From NCBI RefSeq assembly GCF_023684385.1, contig NZ_JAGSOJ010000004.1:62001-126000 (forward strand): a stretch of DNA of 64,000 nucleotides, in the 5' to 3' direction. The translations under genes and the position numbers were made by a program. The notes beneath the pieces are model-generated. The model was not told the DNA's origin. It worked only from the letters and a program-made list of their open reading frames with translations, and did no database searches. Below are positions 8,187-16,320 of the stretch, piece by piece. The stretch's first letter is position 1. Every line of letters begins with the position of its first letter. Origin of the DNA: Oceanirhabdus seepicola. GTDB taxonomy: Bacteria; Bacillota; Clostridia; Clostridiales; Clostridiaceae.

Positions 8187-9572
8187 ATGAAAAACACTAA
8201 CAATTTCTTACGAAAAAACACTCTACACAATTACACTTTGAAAAATGACTCTGAGCCAAATTTACATAAGGATATCTTCCCTTATTCAGAGATTCCAAAG
8301 GTGACCTTCAATCAGGTTCAGTATCCAATGTGCCTACCTGATGATATATGGATAACGGATACAACCTTTAGAGATGGTCAACAATCCATGTCCTCTTTTA
8401 CTGTTGATCAGATAGTTAGATTGTATGACTACCTACATGAACTCGATAATGGATCAGGAGTCATTAAACAGACCGAATTTTTTTTATATTCAGAAAAGGA
8501 TAAAGAAGCAGTTCGTAAATGTATGTCAAGAGGATATGATTATCCTCAAATAACTTCATGGATTCGAGCTGTTAAGGAAGATCTGAATCTGGTTAAGGAA
8601 ATGGGAATTAAAGAAACTGGTCTTTTAATGTCCTGCTCAGATTATCATATTTTCAACAAGTTAAAACTCACAAGAGAGAAAGCAATAGACATGTATCTTT
8701 CCATCGCAAGAGATGCTATAGAACATGGTATAACTCCTAGATGTCATCTTGAGGATATAACAAGAGCCGATTTCTATGGTTTCGTAATACCTCTAGTTAA
8801 CAAACTCATGAAACTTTCTAGAGATAGTGGTATTCAGATTAAGATAAGAGCCTGCGATACGCTAGGGTTAGGTGTTTCCTTTAATGGTGCTGAACTTCCA
8901 AGGAGCATACCTGCCATAATGCATGGCCTTAGATATCACACTAATGTGCCTTCATCAGCTCTTGAGTGGCATGGCCATAATGACTTTTACGCAGTGGTAA
9001 ATAACTCCACTTCAGCATGGCTCTACGGATGTTCTTCAGTAAACTGTACACTATTCGGAATCGGTGAGAGAACAGGCAACTGCCCTCTGGAGTCCATGCT
9101 CATAAACTATGTACAGCTTACAGGAAAAGGTAAGAATCTTAACCTTGGAATTATCTCAGAGATATCCTCTTATTTTGAAAGAGAAATGAATTATAATATT
9201 CACTCTAGAACCCCATTCATCGGAAGTGAATTCAATGTTACTAAGGCTGGAATTCATGCTGATGGCTTGTTAAAAGATGAAGAGATATACAATATTTTTG
9301 ATACTGAAAAAATACTTAACAGACCAATTGTAGTTGCTATTAACCAGTATTCAGGATTTGCCGGTATAGCCGCTTGGATTAATACCTACTTTAAACTTAA
9401 AGGTGACTCTAAAATCTCTAAAAAAGATCCAATAATAGCACCAATAAAAGAATGGATAGATAAGCAGTATTCTAATGGACGAACTTCTGTAATAAGGAAT
9501 AACGAACTGAGAAACTTCATAAACGTTCATTATCCTAACCTAATTAACAGAGGCTGTACTGAAGCTATTTAA
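8187..9572 (+). CDS. Re-citrate synthase (homocitrate/isopropylmalate synthase-like)
   Basis: Condenses oxaloacetate with acetyl-CoA to citrate. The enzyme belongs to the DRE-TIM family (HMGL-like), not to the normal Si-type citrate synthases. Visible motifs are TDTTFRDGQQS (metal and catalytic), HLEDITRADF, and the metal-binding HGHND. The 461-residue length and the N-terminal extension fit the clostridial Re-citrate synthases. A GTG at 8136 would be in frame, but AGGAGG lies just before ATG 8187. Aconitase and isocitrate dehydrogenase genes follow, as in Clostridium acetobutylicum, so the function is biosynthetic supply of 2-oxoglutarate and glutamate. A plain homocitrate synthase is less likely given these partners. 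Confidence 0.88.
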   Translation: MKNTNNFLRKNTLHNYTLKNDSEPNLHKDIFPYSEIPKVTFNQVQYPMCLPDDIWITDTTFRDGQQSMSSFTVDQIVRLYDYLHELDNGSGVIKQTEFFLYSEKDKEAVRKCMSRGYDYPQITSWIRAVKEDLNLVKEMGIKETGLLMSCSDYHIFNKLKLTREKAIDMYLSIARDAIEHGITPRCHLEDITRADFYGFVIPLVNKLMKLSRDSGIQIKIRACDTLGLGVSFNGAELPRSIPAIMHGLRYHTNVPSSALEWHGHNDFYAVVNNSTSAWLYGCSSVNCTLFGIGERTGNCPLESMLINYVQLTGKGKNLNLGIISEISSYFEREMNYNIHSRTPFIGSEFNVTKAGIHADGLLKDEEIYNIFDTEKILNRPIVVAINQYSGFAGIAAWINTYFKLKGDSKISKKDPIIAPIKEWIDKQYSNGRTSVIRNNELRNFINVHYPNLINRGCTEAI

Positions 9573-9598
9573 ACCAATATTTTTAGGAGGACTAATTT

Positions 9599-11521
9599 AT
9601 GAAATTAACAGTTGCAGAGAAGATAATTCGTACGCATTTGGTTCACGGGAACCTTCATCGCGGTGATGCTATCTCTCTTAAAATAGATCAAACCTTAACA
9701 CAGGATTCTACTGGAACAATGGCATATCTTCAGTTTGAGAGTATGGGTATCCCTAGAGTTCGAACAAAAAAATCGGTGGCATATATAGACCATAATATGC
9801 TTCAAGCTGGCCCTGAAAACGCTGATGATCATCTTTATATACAGAATATAGCTAAGAAACATGGAATATATTTCTCAAAACCAGGGAATGGAATCTGTCA
9901 TCAAGTTCATCTTGAGAGATTCGGTGTTCCTGGGGAAACACTTCTAGGTTCAGATAGCCATACTCCAACAGCTGGCGGAATTGGTATGCTTGCCATGGGA
10001 GCTGGTGGACTTGATGTTGCAGTTGCAATGGCTGGTGGAGAATATCACATTACCATGCCTCAGATTGTGAAGGTTGAACTTCGTGGGAAACTCCCTTTAG
10101 GCTCATCTTCCAAAGATATAATTTTAGAGGTATTAAGAAGGTGTTCTGTTAAAGGTGGCGTAAACAAAATTTTCGAATATTGTGGTGACGGACTAAAATA
10201 TCTCAGCGTTCCAGAGCGGGCTACAATAACAAATATGGGCGCAGAACTTGGGGCAACAACCTCAATATTTCCTTCAGATGAGATAACTTTTGAATTTTTA
10301 AAGGCACAAGGTAGGGAAACTGACTTCATTGAAATAAAAGGAGATGAAGGGGCACGATATGATGAAGAGCTCATAATATCCCTTGATGAACTTAAACCTC
10401 TTGCCGCATGTCCACACAGTCCAGATAACATAGTTCCAGTAAATGAGTTATCAAAGATAAAAGTGAGTCAGGTTGCAATTGGGAGCTGTACTAATTCATC
10501 ATATATGGATCTTATGAAGGTTGCTGAACTCCTGAAAGGAAAGACCATAAAGGAAGACGTGTCACTTGTCATATCGCCTGGTTCAAGGCAGGTTCTAAAC
10601 ATGCTTTCTGAGAATGGTTCGTTATCCTCATTGATATCAGCTGGAGCAAGAATACTTGAATGTGCCTGTGGACCATGTATTGGTATGGGTCAAGCCCCTA
10701 ATACAGATGGTGTATCCTTGCGAACCTTTAACAGAAATTTTAAAGGGAGATGTGGAACAACTTCTGCTGATGTTTATCTTGTGAGCCCAGAGGTTGCAGC
10801 TGTATCTGCATTAACTGGTTATATAACTTCCCCAGAAAAATTAATGGAAGATGTTCATGTTTCTATGCCTAATAGCTTTACAATAAATGATAATCTTATC
10901 ATTCCACCTTCAGAAAATGGTGATGATATTCAAGTAGTTAGAGGTCCCAATATAAAGCCTGTACCCAAAACCCATATCCTTGGTAATACCTTAAAAGGGA
11001 CTTCACTCATAAAGGTTGAAGATAATATCACAACAGATCATATAATGCCATCAAATGCGAAGCTACTCCCTTTTAGATCTAATATACCTTATCTTTCTAA
11101 TTATTGCTTAACTCCTTGTGATGAGGAATTTCCACAGAGAGTATTAGAAAATGGCGGTGGCTTCATCATAGGAGGATCAAATTACGGACAAGGATCTAGT
11201 CGTGAACATGCTGCTCTTGCTCCACTTTATTTAGGAATAAAAGGCGTGATTGCAAAATCCTTCGCAAGAATACATGAACAGAACCTAATAAACAACGGTA
11301 TTCTCCCGCTGTGCTTTGAGAATGAGGAAGATTATGATCATATAGATATGATGGACGAGATAGTTATTGATAATCTTTTAAATCAGATAGATTGCCCTGT
11401 AATTACAGCTAGAAATATTACGAAAAATAGAGATTTTAAACTACTTCTCCATGTGAGTCCAAGACAAAAGAGCATGCTCTTATCCGGTGGTCTATTAAAT
11501 CTAATCAAGAATTCCAAATAG
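9599..11521 (+). CDS. Aconitate hydratase
   Basis: Isomerises citrate to isocitrate with a [4Fe-4S] cluster. 640 residues, the size of the shorter aconitases, with domains 1-3 in the N-terminal 400 residues and the swivel domain 4 at the end (GGSNYGQGSSREHAALAP). Cluster ligands are visible in IGSCTNSS and CACGPCIGMG; the substrate site includes GSDSHTPTAGG. It is the second gene of the three-gene operon, with an AGGAGG site, 26 bases after the citrate synthase stop and 16 bases before icd. Confidence 0.95.
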   Translation: MKLTVAEKIIRTHLVHGNLHRGDAISLKIDQTLTQDSTGTMAYLQFESMGIPRVRTKKSVAYIDHNMLQAGPENADDHLYIQNIAKKHGIYFSKPGNGICHQVHLERFGVPGETLLGSDSHTPTAGGIGMLAMGAGGLDVAVAMAGGEYHITMPQIVKVELRGKLPLGSSSKDIILEVLRRCSVKGGVNKIFEYCGDGLKYLSVPERATITNMGAELGATTSIFPSDEITFEFLKAQGRETDFIEIKGDEGARYDEELIISLDELKPLAACPHSPDNIVPVNELSKIKVSQVAIGSCTNSSYMDLMKVAELLKGKTIKEDVSLVISPGSRQVLNMLSENGSLSSLISAGARILECACGPCIGMGQAPNTDGVSLRTFNRNFKGRCGTTSADVYLVSPEVAAVSALTGYITSPEKLMEDVHVSMPNSFTINDNLIIPPSENGDDIQVVRGPNIKPVPKTHILGNTLKGTSLIKVEDNITTDHIMPSNAKLLPFRSNIPYLSNYCLTPCDEEFPQRVLENGGGFIIGGSNYGQGSSREHAALAPLYLGIKGVIAKSFARIHEQNLINNGILPLCFENEEDYDHIDMMDEIVIDNLLNQIDCPVITARNITKNRDFKLLLHVSPRQKSMLLSGGLLNLIKNSK

Positions 11522-11537
11522 AATAGGAGGCAAAAAT

Positions 11538-12539
11538 ATGAAGATAACACTTATACCTGGAGATGGAATAGGCCCTGAAGTAACAAACTCTGCTAGAAGA
11601 ATAATTGATGCAAGTGGTGCTGATATTCAATGGGAAATTGTAGAAGCTGGTGCTTCTGTACTTAAAACATATAACACTCCCCTTCCTGATCATGTAATAG
11701 CTAGTATAAAGAAGAATAGAATAGCTCTAAAGGGGCCAATAACAACCCCTGTTGGAAAAGGTTTCAGAAGCGTGAATGTACAATTAAGACAGAAATTAAA
11801 CTTATATGCTAATGTAAGACCAGTAAAATCTTTTGAAGGAATACCATCCCTTCATTCAAATGTAGATTTTATTATCGTGAGAGAAAACACAGAAGGTTTA
11901 TATGCAGGGATTGAGCATAATATTGGTGACGTAGCTGCTGAGAGCATTAGAATCATAACAAAGGAAGCTTCTGATAGAATCAGTAAATTTGCTTTTGAAC
12001 TTGCCAAAAATGAGAATAGAAATAAGGTTACTGCAACACATAAAGCTAATATACTTAAACTATCTGACGGACTATTTTTGAAGTGTGCTAAGGAATGTGG
12101 CTCTCACTATGAAAATATAGAGTTTGAGGATATCATAGTTGATGCCATGAGCATGAAACTTGTACAATTCCCTCAGAACTATGATGTGATAGTGGCACCT
12201 AATCTTTATGGAGATATATTATCGGACATGAGTGCTGGACTTGTTGGAGGACTAGGTCTTATCCCTGGTGCAAATATAGGTGATGAAGCTGCAGTCTTTG
12301 AACCTGTTCATGGCTCTGCTCCAGATATTGCAGGTAATAACATATCAAACCCAACAGCTACAATATTATCTGGGATAATGCTTCTAAAATATATTGGTCA
12401 GAATAAGGCTGCACAGAAGATAGAAACAACTCTTCATAAAATTTTTAGAGAGGGCAAACACCTAACCCGTGATTTAGGTGGAACTTTATCTACAGAGGAG
12501 TTCACCAATGAGGTAATTAGAGAACTTCTCAAGCAATAG
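11538..12539 (+). CDS. icd: Isocitrate dehydrogenase (LeuB-like, short form)
   Basis: Oxidative decarboxylation of isocitrate to 2-oxoglutarate. 333 residues, in the isocitrate/isopropylmalate dehydrogenase family: GDGIGPEV, the substrate-binding FRSVNVQLRQ with VRENTEGLYAG, DAMSMKLVQFP, NLYGDILSDM, and the cofactor loop EPVHGSAPDIAG. That loop has the form usual for NAD-preferring enzymes, but cofactor use is an inference. Third and last gene of the operon; isopropylmalate dehydrogenase is ruled out mainly by the aconitase and citrate synthase context. Confidence 0.9.
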   Translation: MKITLIPGDGIGPEVTNSARRIIDASGADIQWEIVEAGASVLKTYNTPLPDHVIASIKKNRIALKGPITTPVGKGFRSVNVQLRQKLNLYANVRPVKSFEGIPSLHSNVDFIIVRENTEGLYAGIEHNIGDVAAESIRIITKEASDRISKFAFELAKNENRNKVTATHKANILKLSDGLFLKCAKECGSHYENIEFEDIIVDAMSMKLVQFPQNYDVIVAPNLYGDILSDMSAGLVGGLGLIPGANIGDEAAVFEPVHGSAPDIAGNNISNPTATILSGIMLLKYIGQNKAAQKIETTLHKIFREGKHLTRDLGGTLSTEEFTNEVIRELLKQ

Positions 12540-12613
12540 CTTTTATCCTATAATAAAAAAACTGGCTCTGCTTACACATAAAAAATTAAAAACCTTTAAA
12601 ACAAGTGGACAAC

Positions 12614-12853
12614 GTACAGTTGACAGTTGACAACGATGGATATTTCTCACTTAGGTGAGAAGTTACATTTTATTATTCTTTAAATAATATAGAAGTTTAC
12701 TCATTTTATCCTAGATAAACTATTGTATTTAAAATGCAATATTTCATTATCTATATGAATCAAATATGCCATTGTCCCAAAAACAATATGCTTAAAATTT
12801 CACGGAGTGAAATATCATTCGTTGTCCATTGTCAGCTGTCCACTGTCAACTAT
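12614..12853. repeat. Structured intergenic element with heptad-unit inverted ends (copy 2)
   Basis: The left end, with ACAGTTGACAGTTGACAACG, is the inverse of the right end, which carries CGTTGTCCATTGTCAGCTGT and CCACTGTCAACT; the units are 7 bases long. Internal landmarks match the element at 5754-5998: hairpin TTCTCAC/GTGAGAA near the left end, TTACTCATTTTATCC, a TTGTATTTAAAATGC stretch, and hairpin TTTCAC-GGA-GTGAAA near the right end. It lies between icd and a convergent gene. Confidence 0.7.
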
Positions 12854-12862
12854 GTTTTTTAT

Positions 12863-13801
12863 CTAAGCATTAGCTATTAATTCTTTTTTACTATCTTGTA
12901 GTTTACTAATATTCTTTTCCTGTGATTCAATATTTTTACTAAGCCTATTAATTATATGCCTTACTCTATATTTAGCATCTTGAATTCCACTTAAAGAATC
13001 ATTAATTTTTGACTGAACATTCATGTCTGCAAATATCCCATCAAAGAAGTAATCAGCAAACCTAGAGAAAGAATCAATATTAATATCAACATTAAAATTC
13101 ATATTTACATCTGATAATTCTCTTTTAAATCTATCTAATTTTGCCCTAGCTTCAATCATATAATCCTTAGCTTCATCAATTTTTGAATGTTTTGCCGAGG
13201 TAACTAATAGTCCCCCTCCAAGCATATCCCAAGTCCCATAATTCTTTGCACTATTTAGTGCCTCTTCTGCCCTTATAAGTGATGAACATGCTATTTCACC
13301 CGCTTGTACTGCTTCATATGATTCATTTATATTCCCTCTTATTTGGATCATTTCATCATTTATTTTCTCCAGTTCAAAAGATATTTCACTTCTTGAAGTT
13401 ACTAATTTTTTTTCCTTCTCTTTTAATAAATCTTCTAGTTCAGTATTCAACATACCGAACTTCTTAATCTTACCATAATAAATTTCTCTCTCATCCTTAA
13501 AATGCTGAACTGTATCCTTAATCTCATCATATTTAATCTTAGCCTTATAATATTCTTCCTTTTCCTTTTTCAACAATTCCTCTTTATTTCCCATAATTGT
13601 GTGAAGTATATTAGAAAAAGTAAGCTTCTCAAGTTTATCCACATCACGTTCTTCACTGGTAAGTTCTTTAAAAAGCTTATCTTGAATCTGCTCATGATGA
13701 TTGATTTCATTATCTACCTTTTCCATCATACGCTGAAGTCTATCTCTCTCTGCCATTTGTTCTCTGATATGCACTATCTTTTCATTAATCTCATTAATCA
13801 T
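12863..13801 (-). CDS. Coiled-coil protein of unknown function
   Basis: 312 residues, mostly charged heptads. Long coiled-coil stretches at about 1-150 and 265-312 flank a less regular centre with YGTWDMLGGGLLVTSAKHSKIDEAKD. No signal peptide, membrane helix or catalytic motif is visible. The glycine-rich central loop (WDMLGGGLL) between helical arms recurs in bacterial proteins annotated only as hypothetical. It is monocistronic and minus strand, with an extended -10 box (TGGTATAAT) about 100 bases upstream. Confidence 0.75.
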   Translation of the reverse strand: MINEINEKIVHIREQMAERDRLQRMMEKVDNEINHHEQIQDKLFKELTSEERDVDKLEKLTFSNILHTIMGNKEELLKKEKEEYYKAKIKYDEIKDTVQHFKDEREIYYGKIKKFGMLNTELEDLLKEKEKKLVTSRSEISFELEKINDEMIQIRGNINESYEAVQAGEIACSSLIRAEEALNSAKNYGTWDMLGGGLLVTSAKHSKIDEAKDYMIEARAKLDRFKRELSDVNMNFNVDINIDSFSRFADYFFDGIFADMNVQSKINDSLSGIQDAKYRVRHIINRLSKNIESQEKNISKLQDSKKELIANA

Positions 13802-13903
13802 ATCTAAATCCCCCTAATTTATATATAATATTATTTCTTTTCCAAAGATTAATTAAACACTTCAAAGCTAAATATACATAAGTTTACTGTATATTAAAAC
13901 TAA

Positions 13904-13912
13904 TTATACCAT
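13904..13912 (-). promoter_or_regulatory. Extended -10 promoter of the coiled-coil gene
   Basis: Minus-strand TGGTATAAT with TTTGTA about 17-18 bases upstream, roughly 105 bases before the start codon. Confidence 0.45.
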
Positions 13913-14051
13913 TTGTTTTAAAAACTACAAATTTACACATTTATTTTACTTCATTCAGATTTCTGTACTAGTACAACCTTTAAATACTATCATTGATGCT
14001 CAATATGTTTCATCTTATACTTTGAGTATATGATGAAAGGTTGTGATAATT

Positions 14052-14543
14052 ATGTGTACGTGTAACTATATAATCAGAAAAATAAAAGTGGATGATAAAC
14101 CTGCAATTCTAGACATATTCAATTATTATGTTGAGAATTCAATGGCTGCATATTCTGAAAAACCAGTGAATGAAGAATACTTTTTTCATGGTATTAAAGA
14201 ATCCTGGTTCTATGTTGTTGAAATAGAACAAAAAATAGCTGGTTTTGCCTTTCTTAGACCATTTAGAGCTACCCCTACCAGTTCTCACGTAGCTCAAATT
14301 GGTTATTTTATAGATTCTAAATGCACTCACAAAGGGCTTGGTAAAAAGCTTCTAGATACATTATTTAAAATTGCTGGAGCAGATGGTATTACAGAAATTT
14401 TGGCACATGTTTCTTCATTGAATACTCCAAGTCTTAATTTCCATAAGAAACAAGGTTTTAATGAATGTGGTCGTTTTAAAAATGTTATTATAAAGAATGG
14501 CATCCCTATTGATATGGTTTGGTTCCAGAAATCAGTTAAATAG
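14052..14543 (+). CDS. GNAT acetyltransferase, phosphinothricin acetyltransferase-like
   Basis: 163 residues. The order IRKIKVDDKPAILDIFNYYV, IAGFAFLRPFRATPTSSHVA, then YFIDSKCTHKGLGKKLLDTL (acetyl-CoA loop) and NFHKKQGFNECGRF is typical of the Pat/bar-like subgroup. The real substrate may differ. An in-frame GTG at 14043 lies too close to the GAAAGG site, so ATG 14052 is preferred. It is a single gene transcribed towards the DUF134 gene on the opposite strand. Confidence 0.88.
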   Translation: MCTCNYIIRKIKVDDKPAILDIFNYYVENSMAAYSEKPVNEEYFFHGIKESWFYVVEIEQKIAGFAFLRPFRATPTSSHVAQIGYFIDSKCTHKGLGKKLLDTLFKIAGADGITEILAHVSSLNTPSLNFHKKQGFNECGRFKNVIIKNGIPIDMVWFQKSVK

Positions 14544-14616
14544 CTATAATGAATAAAAACTCTGGAAAAATATGTGATAATATTTCTCAGAGTAATTTTC
14601 TTGCTATTATATTCTT

Positions 14617-15051
14617 TTATTTATTACAATTATTCTTACACATACGTTTACGTTTATTACATCCTACTCTACTTGATTTGCATTTAGGACAATTGTCCTT
14701 ATCCCCTTCAATGTTCAACTCATATGTGTTACCACATTCCTTGCACATAAATCTACAAGCTTTTCCTGTGTAGTGTCCACCTGAAATATTTATTGCTTTA
14801 CCTTCTGTTAAAGCTCTAGCCACTTTATTTCTTGCACTATCTATTATATTCTGAAAGGTTTGACGAGAAACTTCCATCTTCTTTGCACATTCCTCTTGAT
14901 TTAGTTTCTCAATATCTTTCAATCTCATAGCTTCTAGTTCCTCAAGCTTTAATGCTATCTCTTCAACACTATTCGAATTTTCACTTTCAGGTACAAAATA
15001 CGTTTTTGTAGGAAAAAATTCAACTCTTCTAAATTTAGTTGGTCTTGGCAT
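14617..15051 (-). CDS. DUF134 family DNA-binding protein
   Basis: 144 residues. The start MPRPTKFRRVEFFP is the signature of the DUF134 family. A sigma-like helix-turn-helix follows (LEAMRLKDIEKLNQEECAKK, then VSRQTFQNII). The C-terminus carries Cys pairs (CKECG, CPKCKSSRVGC) and a Cys/Lys/Asn-rich tail that could bind metal. These proteins usually sit beside NifX-like genes, as here (two genes at 15178 and 15762), so a metal-responsive regulator of Fe-S or Mo-Fe-type cofactor handling is a reasonable inference. Confidence 0.9.
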   Translation of the reverse strand: MPRPTKFRRVEFFPTKTYFVPESENSNSVEEIALKLEELEAMRLKDIEKLNQEECAKKMEVSRQTFQNIIDSARNKVARALTEGKAINISGGHYTGKACRFMCKECGNTYELNIEGDKDNCPKCKSSRVGCNKRKRMCKNNCNK

Positions 15052-15177
15052 AAAATAACCTCCTGTACCTATTGTATATAACTTAAAATTAATATCACCT
15101 ATAATTCACAAATTATAATGAGTTATTATAATTATACTATAGGTTGTTATATTTTATAAGTATAGGAGTAGTTAAAC

Positions 15178-15534
15178 TTATTCTCCGCAATCACCTTCAT
15201 GTTCATGCTCTCTACACACACTTCCTGATGATACCAAAGTTCCATCAAGAAAACGCTTTATAACTTCTCCACACTCTCCACATGCACCAACAATAACATC
15301 AATATTGTTCTTATTAAATAATTGTTGCGCTCTTTCTCCCATTCCACCCGCTATAATAATTTCAACTCCTAAATCATTTAGAAATTGAGGTAGAAATCCT
15401 GGTTTATGTCCTGGATTTTCTACTAAAGATTCATTTATTATTTTTTTCCCTTTAATATCGTATACTTTGAATCCCTCACAATGTCCAAAATGTCCACTCA
15501 CATTATTTCCTTCACTAGCTATTGTTACTCTCAT
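15178..15534 (-). CDS. NifB/NifX-family metallocluster-binding-like protein
   Basis: 118 residues with the dinitrogenase iron-molybdenum cofactor biosynthesis fold (RNase H-like): MRVTIASEGN, VSGHFGHCEGF, EIIIAGGMGERAQQLF, then IDVIVGACGECGEVIKRFL. The C-terminus is Cys/His-rich (CREHEHEGDCGE). ATG 15534 follows TAGGAGG; an upstream in-frame ATG at 15570 lacks a site. No nitrogenase genes are in the window, so a general role in Fe-S or other metallocluster handling is likelier. Confidence 0.88.
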   Translation of the reverse strand: MRVTIASEGNNVSGHFGHCEGFKVYDIKGKKIINESLVENPGHKPGFLPQFLNDLGVEIIIAGGMGERAQQLFNKNNIDVIVGACGECGEVIKRFLDGTLVSSGSVCREHEHEGDCGE

Positions 15535-15588
15535 ATTACTTAGCCTCCTATAATATTTAATATTTTCCACATCTATTCAATCGCCTTA

Positions 15589-15746
15589 GGCATATGAAAA
15601 TAAATAACAAGTCAAAGATGCGACGGATATTTTGCGAAATGCGAAGAGTTGGGTTCCGCTGATAGTAGTTCTATCAGTGGGTTCCGAAGATGAAGCAGTT
15701 CGCAAAATAGACTAGCATACTGACTAGTTATTTATTTGAATATGCC
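15589..15746 (+). mobile_element. 158-bp MITE-like element, copy 1, with TTA target duplication
   Basis: The element starts GGCATATGAAAATAAATAAC and ends GTTATTTATTTGAATATGCC (imperfect terminal inverted repeats). It is flanked by TTA on both sides (15586-15588 and 15747-15749). Nearly the whole element can fold on itself, with GCGAA/TTCGC and GCTGATAG/CTATCAG stems. An almost identical copy of the same length lies inverted at 26218-26375. It encodes no protein and sits between the two NifX-like genes. Confidence 0.9.
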
Positions 15747-15761
15747 TTAAACACACTACTA

Positions 15762-16127
15762 CTAAGCAGTTCCCATGTGAGCCTTACCTGGAGTATTTAT
15801 TTCATCCAGTTCATTTCTTATATATGCTTTCACTATCTCTTCAATTTTAGAATTCTTGCTTCCCTTAAATACTTTGATACCTGCTGCACTTATAATTTTA
15901 AAAGCATTAGGTCCAAGATTTCCTGTTATTATTGTTTCCACATTCTCATTCACAACCTGTTGAGCTGCTGTAATCCCAGCACCTCCTGAAGCATCTAATC
16001 CATTGTTGTTAACACTATAACTCTCACCTGTCTCAGTATCATGAATTATAAAATATCCACATCTACCGAATCTCATATCCATAATCTCTTCTCTTGTATT
16101 TCCCATAGAAGATATTGCTATTTTCAA
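15762..16127 (-). CDS. Second NifB/NifX-family protein
   Basis: 121 residues when started at TTG 16127 (GTGGAG site, 9-base spacing), which gives the family-typical beginning LKIAISSMGNT; starts at ATG 16136 or GTG 16142 touch that site. The fold motifs are MRFGRCGYFIIHD, AQQVVNENVETIITG, and NAFKIISAAGIKVFKG. It is distinct from the NifX-like gene downstream (15178). The 158-bp mobile element now separates the two. The usual third partner, an Mrp/MinD-type ATPase, is absent. Confidence 0.87.
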   Translation of the reverse strand: MKIAISSMGNTREEIMDMRFGRCGYFIIHDTETGESYSVNNNGLDASGGAGITAAQQVVNENVETIITGNLGPNAFKIISAAGIKVFKGSKNSKIEEIVKAYIRNELDEINTPGKAHMGTA

Positions 16128-16255
16128 ATTAATCATCTCCACAACTTTATTGGCATATGCTAATTACATCTTACACCCCATTGCAGTTATTGTCAAATGC
16201 CAATAACTTTTTTTCTAAAACAATTATACTATTTCGTAATAATTTATTTAAAAAC

Positions 16256-16302
16256 AATGAACCCCAACAGAAATAAATTTTATATTTCTATTGAGGTTCA
16301 TT
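16256..16302 (-). terminator. Terminator of the 16321-17226 gene
   Basis: The stem AATGAACC/GGTTCATT is extended by a partly paired inner part (CAGAAAT/ATTTCT), with T-rich sequence downstream on the minus strand. Confidence 0.65.
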
Positions 16303-16320
16303 ATTTTTATTATAATATTT

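Noticed and set aside
10060..10431. Open frame on the minus strand inside the aconitase gene
   Set aside because: The aconitase frame is unbroken and fully explained by family motifs; the reverse frame has Ser-rich content and no initiation site.
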